Shown one piece after another: positions 49,622 through 62,100 of a stretch of 64,000 bases of DNA (position 1 is its first letter; each line of letters begins with the position of its first letter). The DNA is from Tubulanus polymorphus. Its lineage: Eukaryota > Nemertea > Palaeonemertea > Tubulaniformes > Tubulanidae. Made by a program: the position numbers and the translations under genes. The notes under the pieces are model-generated. The model searched no databases. It worked only from the letters and a program-made list of their open reading frames with translations, and was not told the DNA's origin. The stretch lies in NCBI RefSeq assembly GCF_964204645.1, contig NC_134027.1, forward strand, positions 7,366,485 through 7,430,484, read 5' to 3'.

Positions 49622-52600
49622 TTAGAGACTAGACGCCGAAGTTGTAGCCTGTCCTCCCAGTTCAGCTGTCGTTTCCATCACTTGTGATATTTGCGAGTTA
49701 TATTCGGTAGTTTCCATACGCAGTATGTATGGTATGATACTCTCAATCTGTATGCTACCGATCAGTCCGGCGAAAAACACTTCCTCCATAACGCTCGGCG
49801 ATATACGCCGCAGTGTCGTCAGACGCAGGAGAAGTTTCGCGAATTTCTTCGGCAAATCGGGTGAGTTTTTTTGTATGTATTCCTGTAATTCGGTGTGTGT
49901 GCGATCTTGAAAGTGTTCTATCTGGCGAGTGTGACATACGTTATTGTGATCTACAAAATATAAACACCGGTAACAACATAGCTATATATGATCCGTATCA
50001 TTTTATGGAACTGTGAGTCTGATGTACGTACCGGGACTGAATAGCACCAAACATTTGAGATAAGCATACTCGGAATAATCCACTTTCAATCGTTGATAAA
50101 CATTACTAAGTTCTTGAATTCTCATGATGTTATCAATAACAGTTTTCACTCTTTCCGCCGTTAATTTTCCTACGAAATGAAAAGAAATTGCAATCGATCA
50201 TTCAATTCACTGATGCTTTTCTACACCGCTTTTCATTACCATTTTATAGTGTATAAAGTTAATGAATCATCATCTTGGCATTGGATCGGAACTCTAATAC
50301 AATTGTAGGATTTTACAGGCCCAAACCAGGAACTCTGACAACTATATTTGACCAACTAACTAAATACTTGATCTATTGAGTCACTGATATATTGTAATGT
50401 AGCACATTGTCGGAGTTTTAGTTGTTATACATGCAGTTCAAATAAAGATTTAAAACTTGACAGCACAAGTAGAATTCTACAGTGCAGTGATAGTGCAACC
50501 TTCAAGGACTGGGTTAATTGACTAAGTGTGTCTATTAGACAACACCATAATTCTAGCAATTGCACCCCGAATCAAAATCCTTACATACCCTAAAGAACCA
50601 GTAAATAGTAGCATCTGATCCAGGAGAAATGCTCTCAACTCATAGTCGTAGAGTGACCTTAGCATTAAGTTCATGACTTGACCTGTGTGGAGGTTACCAG
50701 TAGTTCAAATGAATTGAACTCCTCTAAAATGTCATACACTACCTTGTGAAACTGCTGATTGTAAATGGTTGATAACAGCTGACAGGATTGTAGTCAATGA
50801 CATCACTTGTGAACACTGACATAGTCCAAGCACAAATAGTTCACACCAACAAGCTTTCACTAACTCTATCTGTGTCGTCTGCCTGTAGATAGAAATAAAT
50901 AAAACAGAAATCAAAATTTGATAGTCCTTACAAATCATTTTGAGGTGAGGTGTGTCTAAATCAACTGTACTTCGCTTGACTTACTTGAGTATCTGAAACG
51001 CAGGTAAAGCCCTCGACCAATGAAGGGATAAGAACAATAATCTTGAGGCGCTTTCGCAAATGTAGTGCACATTCAGATACGCAGGCATTGGGGATGGTGC
51101 ACTCAAACTGAACTGAAGACTTTGCTCAGCTAACATGCTCCCTACAAAAAATTACATTGCGGATGAAAGATTTTCAACATCGTTATCGGAATCTTACTTG
51201 GACCTAAAACCTACGTTCGTCAGTACAAGCATACTGAAAAGCAATCATTAATACGCATCTACAAGTAAATGTACAGACCTTGAAAATCAATAATCATTTC
51301 ACCTTCCAATGTTGAATCATTATTTGATGAATCCATCGAATTATCCTGAAATAATAAGAAATAGCGATGCACTATATTCTGATCCTGGCTGCGTCATATC
51401 ACAAAGCAAAATTATTACTTGAGTTTCGTATGTGCCTTGCCAACAGAAGTAATATCCCCGGACATCCCAAAAATAACATCCCAAACCAAGGTTGGCATCA
51501 ACATTGCTTTACATTTTTCAATGAAACTAGGCCTCAGTACATTACTGGTCTTACCAGATTAGAGTTAGCTGAATTATCGGGTTGTGCAGCTCTTGCTAAC
51601 GTGTCGAATGCTTTAGCCACACTTTCTGTTCCATCTTCTTCCTCATTTTGAGATCCATTTACCTCGGATGTAGTTTGACTTGGCTGCTGACCATCACCTT
51701 CAACGCATTTGTCTATTTGAGCCATAGTAGTCACTACGTTAGCCAAAGTACTCAGATCTATAATTTGATAACCACATTAGGCGTTATGTCGGGAATAACG
51801 AGAATTTCCAATACAATTGGGATTGCACAATAAATCATCAAGAAGAGAAAGAATTGATCACCTGTATTGGAAGGGGGGGTAACTACAGTTCTATTTTCTG
51901 CTTCAGAGCCTAACATTACAGTACCCTGGTCAGTTTGAACAAGTCTCTCTTGTAAATTTGCGAGTAACGATTCTCCTTTTTGATCCTAAAAACAGAAAAC
52001 AAACCGATACCTACGATAAGAACATAGTACAGCTTTTCCCTTCATCCATGTAGCATTAGAATCATTCAATGCATTGACAAATATCTTTAAGAGAAGAAAT
52101 ATGATTTACCTTAAAGGCAAATGTAGGAGATGCAGTGGCAGGACTTCCAATATCTTTACGTATGTAGATTCTTTGTGTGGACGTTGATGATACCATTGTT
52201 GGATCATGTTTTTCTTGGTTCATTTTATCGTTGGGCTTACGTTCATGCTGGACAGCTGTAATACAGAACAACCTTCAAATCAATGCTGGGTAATATAATG
52301 ATATACATATACAGCCAACTGATCTCAATCCGATAAACTGCACATTTTGCAAAGGTTTTGCTTGATATTTGACCAAATTAGATAAATCAATGACTTATTG
52401 ACTTTCAACTGACCTTCTGATCTCATGCCAACAGCTAAACACCGCTGTAACCTACAGTATTGACATCTATTACGATGGTGTTTTGTGATCAAGCAATCAC
52501 GATTTCCGCGACAAGCGTAGCCCAACTGTTTGCGGATGCTTCGTTTGAAAAAGCCTTTACATCCTTCACAGCTTATAACTCCATAGTGACGACCTATAAA

Positions 52601-55123
52601 CCAAACAAATACAAGATACAACGAGCACAGTCTTTAAATGACAACAGTGAACGATATCTGACAATTAACTACCTGAAGCCTTGTCTCCACAGACAACGCA
52701 AGGTTCAAATGCCTTTTCATCCGGACCTTTTTGAATAACACCCGGAAAACCAACCAAATTCTGAAGATGCGTCTCCTGAAATTTAAGTAGCAAATACATA
52801 TAATTCTAGGTTGTCAGGTGTATTGAAGAGCACTGAACTTATTAGGTCATGTTTGTCACCGAAAAGGTGTTTTGTTTTTTTGAGAGACATTCTATCCCAT
52901 ATCCGATGCTAAATCCTTCTTAGTGTTAAGTAAATTGCATAAAATATTGGTGTTAGTAAGTAACAAATTAAGCCAGGAAGCAAGCACTAGCGCTGAATCT
53001 TGAAGAATGGCAGAAGTGACAGGGGTTTAATAAGACTGATACCCCAATGGATAGATAACAAAATGCTCCCTTTCTAGCTTTTTTAATGTAAGGACAGTAG
53101 ATAATGTTGAGACATATCACCTATCAGGTTAGTAGCTCAATATAATCATCGTAGCTCACGATACATTATAAATATTCTAGATAGTGCAGCAAAGCGAGTA
53201 ATTTTCATAAACACAATAGCTGACTAAAACTAAATTAAAGAATCCTTGAACAAGTCATGCAATATTGAAACATACGGCCTACCTTTAGCTTATTAGCCCA
53301 CTCAGGAGGCAAGGCAGATAGAGGGGTATGTATTGTACCACCTTTCAGATGGGCTGCTAAATCAGTCGGATTAAAAGCTGCCATGACAACTTGAGGAGTA
53401 GCAGTACTAGTACCACTAGCTATTCCAACCTGTCCTGCCTGAAATAATCATATGTACCGCAATGTACAACTAACTCCCACCAAGATACCCTTGACCGTCT
53501 TACTAAAAATTTCCTGTCCATCCTGCATGACTCGAGTTAAATATATACTTAATTGGCTATCAAGACATGACACTGAATTTGCTATATTTTCCTAGGTCAA
53601 CAAGTGATAAACTGTTCTCACACTTAACACTTGATGCTTACCATTGAACCAGCTGTTAATGATACAGGTATCGTCAATCCCCCTGTGGAAAGTGTAATCG
53701 TTTGCGGTGAACTTTGACCCGGCTGCTGGACACCAGCTAAAGATATCACGTTTGTCGTACAAGGATTGGGAGTGGCACTGACGTAATGAAATAGGTTATT
53801 TTCATCGACTGCAATGACAGGTTGAACTCGAGCCGTGCATGTTAGACTTCCATCCTGTCCGTCCGATCCATCGGATGATAGAATTTCCGTTTTTAGAATC
53901 TCCGCTTTAACCAGACGTGCCTGAAAAATTAAAAAATCCCTTAAAACATGAAGGGCGAATTAAAAAACTAAATGTCTTCTATAGGCCTGAAGCCTGTTCT
54001 TGAGTAGGGACCAAAAGACATCATATGAAAACATCTAATTTTCATCTAACTAGGATTTCAAGGGTATGTTCAACGTTCCACTCTTCTAGGATGCTGTAAT
54101 TCATTAGGCCTATCATTCAACAGTTTGTAATTATACAAGATTTGTATAATTTTGTTATGAAAATTTCTTGATTAGGGCCCAGCACAAAATTAGTACATGA
54201 ACATTCATTTCACTCAAGCCATCCTTTTTCAGATATCACCAATAAAATTTTAAATTAGTGCAAGTGCCACAAAACTGTATAGAATGAAAAAAAAATTGCA
54301 TTATGTTGACCTTTCAAATGTCAACTAAGTTTCATAATTATTTTTAGATCATTGATCAGTTAAATGTCGCATAAATACAGTGCCATATGAATTTTGGCCT
54401 GAAATTAATGAAAATATACCGGGGTAATTCATCTGACCAAACTGAAATATACTGAATTCAACACCACTTATTGCTTTTCGATTAAAAAAATATCAGAAAA
54501 CTATGCCCTACCATAAAAGCTCAATTATCAGGATTAAAATTGTAGCACCATTCATTCACACAAGAAAATAATCATAGTGGCATAGTGTTAGTTGGTTTTT
54601 ATTGAACAAATATTACAGGCTAAATGCCCTCACAAAGCCAAATATAGCCACATGCTGGAAATGTGAGGCCATCGAAAGGTCATTGAAAAGTAGGCTAAAA
54701 TCTAAATGACATTAACATCTGGCGAAAAATATAATATCATAAAGCAATCTCATATGAAACCTATTCTGAATTATATCAGTACTTCTAGTTCATACCTGTC
54801 AAACATATTATAGTTATTAGCATTAATGATAATAACCTCTAGAGGCTATTATCAAGCTTCTTCTGAGATTATATTTGTCATTGGAAGCTTCCAAATCTGA
54901 CAAGCAATCTTCTCAGATGAATGACGACTGAGATTTTCCAGTATAATATCAATAGGTAACTGAATATTTATAACTGAAATACACAAAACTTCATAAATCT
55001 GACTATAATCATCATTACCTTCGTGGAAATGTTTTCTCCAGCTGAAGTACCAACTTCGCCAGCGTCGGCGGCGGCAACCTCTGCATCAACTGGCTGCTGA
55101 TCCGGCTCTTCTAATGTTGCCAT
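49622..55123 (-). CDS. NR2C: Nuclear receptor NR2C (TR2/TR4, HR78 type)
   Basis: Thirteen minus-strand exons, about 720 residues. The start is [10 protein letters not shown] at 55123 (exon 55019-55123), then 53642-53920 and 53283-53438 (Ser/Thr-rich N-terminus). The DNA-binding domain is split between 52673-52775 ([10 protein letters not shown]) and 52414-52593 ([37 protein letters not shown]). The hinge lies in 52110-52255, about 51865-51988 and 51555-51757 ([13 protein letters not shown]). The ligand-binding domain follows: [20 protein letters not shown] (about 51000-51145), [12 protein letters not shown] (50742-50885), LKCLVLFSP (about 50030-50170) and the last exon 49622-49952 with [22 protein letters not shown]. 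All landmarks are those of TR2/TR4 orphan receptors, which bind AGGTCA direct repeats. The P-box is CEGCKG. It is longer than human TR4, mostly in the N-terminus and hinge. Confidence 0.93.
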
Positions 55124-55668
55124 GGCAACAACCTACTAGCACGAGTTACGTACGTGACCTTTGAATAGTATCTGCAAAATAGGAAAAGTCAAAAGTCATT
55201 CGGCAACAGCGTTCTATATGAGCTATGCACAGAGAGCTGAAAAAAGTATCTCAAGCAATTGTTTCTTCATATTCTGGATTGCCATGTCATGAACCTACTG
55301 TCCGTTTAAAGTTCAAACAATACATTTCTTTATCAATGAAATAGTTACTAAACAATTAGGAAATCTTAATAAACAACACAGACAATATTGTGGTCATAAA
55401 ATATTCCCAGCTCTGATTCATTGCTGATACCACAAAAAAAAAATCGAATTTTTGATACCACTAATGATGCACTCAAGTTCAAGCACCTAAACTAACTTCG
55501 GTTCAGAAGACTTTGAGTAGCTAGTCGGCCTATCAGAAGTGAGGTTCGACCAATAGAAAAACTAAGGATACGTCACTGAGTAGATGACATTTTACTGAAG
55601 CAAAGACTGCTTAGTGAAACACAAGGCCAGAAAATGTGGGTAAGATTCAAGAATAGGGGACTAGTGGT

Positions 55669-55702
55669 AAGGTTAAGGGTTAGGGTTAGGGTTAGGTTTA
55701 GT
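55669..55702 (+). repeat. Interstitial telomere-type (TTAGGG) repeat
   Basis: Three perfect TTAGGG units flanked by degenerate ones (ggttaaggg before, ttaggttta after). It is far too short to be a telomere and lies between NR2C and NEDD1. Confidence 0.9.
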
Positions 55703-55912
55703 TCCCTAATCTTCATTAATTACTATATATATTACTATCATTATATATCATCATAATCAATTACTATTATTATTACTCATTTGATTGCTATCCTTAGCTC
55801 CATCCGCCTGAGAAGGCATCTTCGAGCATCTAAATCTAACTAGGGGTCCACGGACACCATGCCCACTTGGGAAGTGGTTTGAAATGCTCAACAATCAGAA
55901 AATGTCAATATT

Positions 55913-56340
55913 CAATGCCCCTGGTGAAAGAAAGGATCTCGAAACTCACCACAATCATAGAAAATGTCACAAAACTACAATTTTGCAATTGCTGTGGTTA
56001 CAAAATAAGCCAAGGGACCAATACACCATGAAAATACTAAGTTATTTGGTTACTCAATGCCCCCTGGTGACCAAATACGAAAACCAATGACCTTGAAATT
56101 CAACACAATCATACAACATGTCATTAGCTACAACTTTGCAATTGATTGCAATTACAAAATATCCAGTTCCAATATAAACAGGCATATTGTACATAATTCA
56201 ACTCCCCCTGGTGACGAGAACAAAAAAACTGGGTAACCCCAATTCCATGTGAGATGAATCCTATGACAATGATAACATTTATTAAATATTAAGATTATAA
56301 ATTATAACCTGTCAATATTTTCCTGAAAAAACCTTTTTCT
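55913..56340. repeat. Degenerate tandem repeat, three ~143-bp units
   Basis: Units begin at about 55913, 56055 and 56199, each with CAATGCCCCCTGGTGA or a close variant. In the first two, CACAATCATA, ATGTCA and CTACAATTTTGCAATTG follow at the same spacing. The third unit is partial. No ORF. Confidence 0.75.
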
Positions 56341-57597
56341 ATCAACAAGGACTGATGACACTTAGGCCCTACGATGGCTCCAATTGCGTCACACTAGACT
56401 GATCAAAACATCTGTCTGATGTTTAAGATCCCTTCCCAGGGTATACCAATTATGAATTTCAATGAAAATGACAAACCAATTGGAAGCTACAGGGGTCATA
56501 ATTATCGTAATTCAGGGCAAAAATGACCTTTTTGGGCACAAAAAAAGGTCACAGGACAGGCATTTTGTGTCCAATCGACCCAATCTTTCTCATGCTGATG
56601 CACCATAGGCTACATGGACTTCACACCTATGTATGGTGCTCGCTTTTTATCAAATATTTGGCAACTTCCATTTCTTTCAAATTTACGCCCCCTCAAATTG
56701 AACCATGCTAAGCAAGGTTTCGATTGAATGTTTTTACTGTAGAAATGTAACACATTCCTGATTAGTAACTCTTCAATCAGCGGTTTACAGATTGAATACT
56801 ATTCTTCCAGAATTAGAATAAGAAGAGCGTAGACACCAATCACAACCTTTCTTAGGATAGGCTATGGCGGGTACCTTGATCTTTACGATGCTAAAATGAA
56901 AATTTTTGGACAGCGTGTACAGGTTCAGTAAGAATGATATCACAGGTGTACCAGGTATCATCGAAAATTGCATAGAAAATAAAAATGTGGGTTCATCAAA
57001 CCAGAAAATTCTTGGAAATACCCAGTCCAGGCCGACGAGGGCTGTGTGAGTGTGGTGGTGCCGGCCGCGGGGTGTCAACAGAAAATACATACATGCTGCA
57101 TCATTGCATGCTTGGCTAAACCTAGAAACTGTACTCACATTAATTCTTTCTGTGTGAACAAATAATGGGCGAAAATCAGACCCAAATCTGATCCCAAAAA
57201 CACAAGCGCCTGGATAGACTGTTTCTGCAAAGCGCACCACAGACCCGCTCTGTGCGCTGTTTCTCCTCTTCTTATCCAGATGAAAACAAGGCGACTGTCA
57301 TGGGTCAACTGGTCAGAGTTCACAGAGTTCACTAAGCGGCGAGCACGGAGTTCATTGATATGTCAATGACTCGACCAAATAAAATTTTTCCGGGCGCCCG
57401 TTCAGCAATTCAATTCAATTACAATATTACCTGCCCTATTTCATCAAATTCTCCCTGGTGTCGTATCGGATAATACGCAATAAAACAGAATCCTGTAAAT
57501 GACATTTGGAAACTGCAGACAAAATTATTGTTAAAGAATGCGGAAAGCGCTTGTTAAATTCAGGCGTCGTTTCGGGTAAAAGTTTTCATCTGGCCGC

Positions 57598-57798
57598 TCA
57601 GTATTTCCCGAACCTCTTATGCTTATCACCAATTTCTGCAGAATGTGGGCCTTGAATAAAAACTCGAATAAAATCAGTGCAAACAAACCCAACGGCGTAC
57701 AGCGAGAACATGATGTTTAGTGATATAGCTGACGTACATTTCTGGTTCTTTAAATCATTATCGTATGTTATTCTGACATATTTTCGAATTTTTGTCAA
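57598..57798 (-). CDS. Possible small membrane protein ORF
   Basis: A 66-codon minus-strand frame with an ATG start and a central hydrophobic stretch (AISLNIMFSLYAVGFVC) flanked by charged ends. It lies upstream of NR2C on the same strand, so it could also be an upstream ORF in that gene's leader. I do not recognise a family; chance is a real possibility. Confidence 0.25.
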   Translation of the reverse strand: MTKIRKYVRITYDNDLKNQKCTSAISLNIMFSLYAVGFVCTDFIRVFIQGPHSAEIGDKHKRFGKY

Positions 57799-58330
57799 TT
57801 CAGTTTCATAAAGTCAAAGAAAACAGCGACGGCACCAGACAACAACAACAAAATTTCAAAAATCATGAAAATGTTGTTTTTTTCGAAAGTCGCTCGGAAG
57901 AAAGGAAAATTAATCCGTTCTTTTTCATTTTATACTTTTCGACTTCTTCGTCTTGAATTCATTCTAATTTTATAGGCCTAGCAGCAGTTGGGTTCAGCAT
58001 ACTTCAAAGTACGATAAGTAAGTGCGGGCCAGTACAGTACGTAACTTCGTACAAGTACTTACAGTACTTGCTGTGCCTGTGTATTGAATTGTGAATTGAT
58101 TTGAATTGAATGAAAGAGGTGCAGTGGTCCGAGTGTCCGAGGAGTTGTTGTTTGCTCTATTCATCGTTTCCAATTTCACTGATTACTCAACGATCCAGTG
58201 TGAATACATGTTGTAGGCCTATGGGTTCCGTTAACGTACAGCGCCAAACTGTCAAACAGCTATCGATTCCTGTTGCAATAATAAAAACCTTGTACCTGCT
58301 AATAGTGGCGCTATATAGGTTGGAGGGATG

Positions 58331-58582
58331 CAGGCTTGGATCCAGGGTTTTTACCAGGAGGGGTTCATAAAAAATGTTAATGTTGACTGCCAACTAAAAT
58401 CTCTGATAGGGGGCCTAAATGCATATTGTTTGGCCAAACATAAGATAATATGGTACCTATTATGTGGTATTGTCCGCCCGCTTTGTCTTGAGAACATTCC
58501 TTCAAGAAAACGATTTAAAAATATTTTTGGTAGCAGAGTAGGGGGGATGTCATGACCCCTGAAACCCCCCTCTGGATCCGTT
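58331..58582. repeat. Repeat with inverted GGATCCAG-containing ends
   Basis: GCTTGGATCCAGGGTTTTTA (58331 on) is roughly mirrored by CCCCCCTCTGGATCCG (to 58582); further inside, GGAGGGGTTCAT pairs with ATGACCCCTGAAA. This suggests a decayed DNA-transposon remnant. It lies between NR2C and NEDD1. Confidence 0.5.
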
Positions 58583-58691
58583 GTAGGGATGATAGAAATT
58601 GAATTTTTGCCGCTTTGTTTGACCGGCAAGCTAAAAATTCCAAAAAATGTTACCTATGTACTTTCATCACTTCCACTCAATGTGCATGAGC

Positions 58692-58987
58692 TTAACCCTT
58701 TCAGTGCATCTACACCACAGTGCGGTGTATAAATCAGTGATAGATTTTGCTAGTACACCGCACTGCGGTGTATTGATGTAATTAATCATTAGTAATTATC
58801 TCTCTTGAAAAAAGGCAGCACCTGTCAAACATAGTGAAATACTAGAAACTAACAATACACTGCGCCGCGGTGTAGGCGCACTATAGTGGTATTCCCGTTA
58901 TTAAACACACTAGGGTGGAATTTTTAGAAGTTTTCAAATTATCTCTAGCACTAAAGGGTATTAACTAGTCCGCACTGAAAGGGTTAA
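58692..58987. mobile_element. piggyBac-type MITE, copy 2
   Basis: 296 bp including TTAA at both ends, with CCCTTTCAGTGC / GCACTGAAAGGG inverted termini. It is the inverted counterpart of the copy in the SNX14 intron at 42613-42906, with visible substitutions, for example in the GCGCCGCGGTG segment. It lies about 130 bp upstream of the NEDD1 start codon. Confidence 0.88.
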
Positions 58988-59117
58988 AAGTATAAATTTA
59001 GCCTAACCTAACTGAACCAGCAAACCCAATCATAATATAAAGGCCATACTGACTCTTTATAATTTTCTAAAATCGTTATATTTCAGGTGATTGTACTGTG
59101 AATGCTAAATCATCAAA

Positions 59118-62100
59118 ATGTCGACTGACTTCGGTGGACTGAATTTAGCGACCGCCGCTGAAGATATCAAAATCTGGGATTGCTCTAATGGTTATAGCAT
59201 TATCAAACAATTCAATCCGCATTCAGGCCCAGTTTCTTCCGTTGTGTGGAGCCATGACAGTATCCTTTTATCAACATTCACTTCCCGAACAGTCCCGAAC
59301 AGTAGGCTATCTATAGTTTTAGGTCCTTTTAGGATAGTTTAGACTCCTTTCCTCAAATATCTATAAAAGATATTAAATATATCCATGGATAATGTAGGCC
59401 TATAGTTGAGAATAAGGAATATTTACGTGTCGCAAGATTATTTCATATTCTTCCTGAGCATAATATTTAAGATAATTTTTTGGCGTCGTCATCCTCTGTT
59501 GGCGACAAAGTGACGATTACGTGCTGCAAGAATAACGTCTATTCGATGAAAGATCTTCATGTCAAGGTTTGTTATTCATTTCAATGTGCAAAATCTTAGA
59601 TGAAAATTGACGTATTCTTGTCCATGCATTTCTTCTATATACACCGTGGAAATGTTTCTATATCAGGGGAAATATTTCAGTTGTTTGTTTAAACTCAATT
59701 CATTTAAACAGTTCAATACATCTTTAACAAAGTATATATTTGTATATGGGTAGTGCCAATACAAATAGTATTTATCTACTATTACAGTCACTCTCAATTA
59801 TTTGTACGCTGTAATCTGTATTTGATTGAAGCTTGTTTTTCGACAGGTTTCCATTGTTGTAATTGTAATGCCTGATAAACAATTTATTATGAATTTTAGG
59901 GTGATCATACTTGCGTAGCTTTCAATTCGCATTCGCGATATTTGCTGAGTGGAGGCAAAAATGGACTCATAACTGTTTTCGACTTGAAAACGCAGAAACA
60001 AAAGAAGACATACAAGGTCAGTTCATTAAAAACTATATAGGATTGTATATTTGCTTTTACTCTATTCTTTTTAGTAACTCACAACTTAGGAACTAGATCC
60101 TGGGTGGAGTTTTTTGGTTTTTATCATGGCGATAAGCTACCACTGCCTTGACAAATACTTTTGTAATCATTTAAAATATTTCATGATTAATACCGCTTAG
60201 ACTCGCCTTATTTTATAGGATCATAAAGGAGCAATATCTTCATTAACGTTTAATTGGAATGACACATACATCGCATCAGGTTCGGTTCATGGCGAGATTA
60301 TATTGTACAATGTTGTCACAGCGCAAGGCTCGAGTCCTATGCATATACCTAATGAAGGGGTAAGTACAGTAGGCATCTCAACAAAATCAATTGACTATAG
60401 TCCTATTCCATTACCAGTATACAGTTTGATTCTGTTGAATCGAAGTAAATTCTTCTTAAATATAGCAGATCTATGAGGCTATTTAAAGTGGTCAAAAATA
60501 AGAATTGCGTTGATTCAGATTGAATGAAAACTCTTATATTTGATATTTGTAGGCTGTGACACAGTTGCAGTACAGCCACTATAAGAAATCATTGCTCGGT
60601 TCAGTGTCAGAAGATGGCGCTGTTTGTCTGTGGGATACTAACACGCGTCGATTGATGCATTCATTTACCGATAAACATTGCGCGTGTCCGATGGGCCTTG
60701 CCTTCTCGCCGATTAATAAAATGTTACTGATGAGTGTTGGATTGGATAAACGTATAGTCTGTTACGACGTTATTGGAAACACGTAAGTAATCTCGCTTAG
60801 AAAAGACTAGGTAGCCACTTGCCTGCAAATCAGGGAGAAGTCAGGGAAATTTGTTGAGATTGCTAGATCGCGCGTAAAATCAATATACATACCAATCAAT
60901 ATACATGTATATATATACCCCTGTGTGTCTTACTTAATTGACTGTGTTAATTGATTGGAATCTTAACAGATCAAGTCAGGGAAAAAAACATGCACATCAG
61001 GGTGTAGTCAGGGAAAAGTTGGGGGAAAAGCAAGTCGAATTAAAGTGGCCACCCCGAAAGGCCCGGTTTATGTATATACATACTCTTGCACCTTTGGCTT
61101 TATTTGTTCTGACAATACTTCGGTAAGAGATTCATAGTTCCTGGCTGCGATTATCTCTTTCAGAGCTGTAAAAACAATAACGGCTGATAATGGGTTAACG
61201 TGTATCGATGTGATGCAAGATGGCGTAACGTTAGCGACGGGATCCGTGCGCGGTACCGTGTTCATTTACGATCTGAGGAAAGGAACTCAACCGATAACGA
61301 CGATTAACGCTCACAAGGAGGCGGTTAATAAACTCGTCTTTCAATCAAATTTCAAACCGCCTAAGGTAAATGATAAACACGCATTTGTACCATCATTAAG
61401 GGTTCTTGATTAACTAAATTTAATTACTAACGACGGCAACGTACACTACGCAGACATTCTCTGAGAAGATTTGTTAGAGAGCTGTCAAATTTTCCGCAGA
61501 AAAGCTGATTTGATTTGTTGGGCATGCATTGAAATATGAATCGATGTCATCAGTGACTTTACTTACCCATTTTGAATTTGATAACAGATTCAAACTGAAG
61601 GTCTTAGCAATGAGGGCACAATTAAAATATATTTTTCACGCGGCAATTCACAAGTTTTTGTCGTGAGGCAATTATTATACATTGCGACACATGGATTGAA
61701 GATGGATCGATCGTTTATTATTGATAGATAGATGATCACCCTTCACCTTCTGATCCGGAGATCATACCATCTTTAAAAGAGCGATATTTACTGATGAAAA
61801 ACAACAACGAAGCGACGAACAAAAAACTTGGAATTCGGGTTCGTTCTCGCTGGAACACTGCATGCGTTTATCAATACATATGTTGTTGTATTATTTGTAC
61901 TTTTCGTTTATTTCAAACTTCGATTTCTATAGTTCGAGAACCACCTGGTAATTCTTCGTGTTGGCTTTTTGTTCGTTTACAAAAACGTTGTTTTTCTCGC
62001 TGATCAAAAACGTTCCGCAGGTTTCTATTGTCTGCGAATCATAGCACTAGTTTCGAAATACATGTCTTATGTTGTCATTTTCAATAGCTTTTCTTTTCGC

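Larger units (their letters stand above)
55124..57597. other. Upstream region of NR2C, repeat-rich intergenic DNA
   Basis: No gene that I can support. It contains the TTAGGG block and the ~143-bp tandem repeat listed separately. 5' non-coding exons of NR2C may lie here, since its start codon is preceded by only a short leader before AG-rich intron-like sequence. Long minus-strand frames near 56785-57332 look like chance frames. Confidence 0.4.

Noticed and set aside
56785-57332. Long minus-strand frames upstream of NR2C
   Set aside because: No domain, no splice context and no compositional signal beyond chance.
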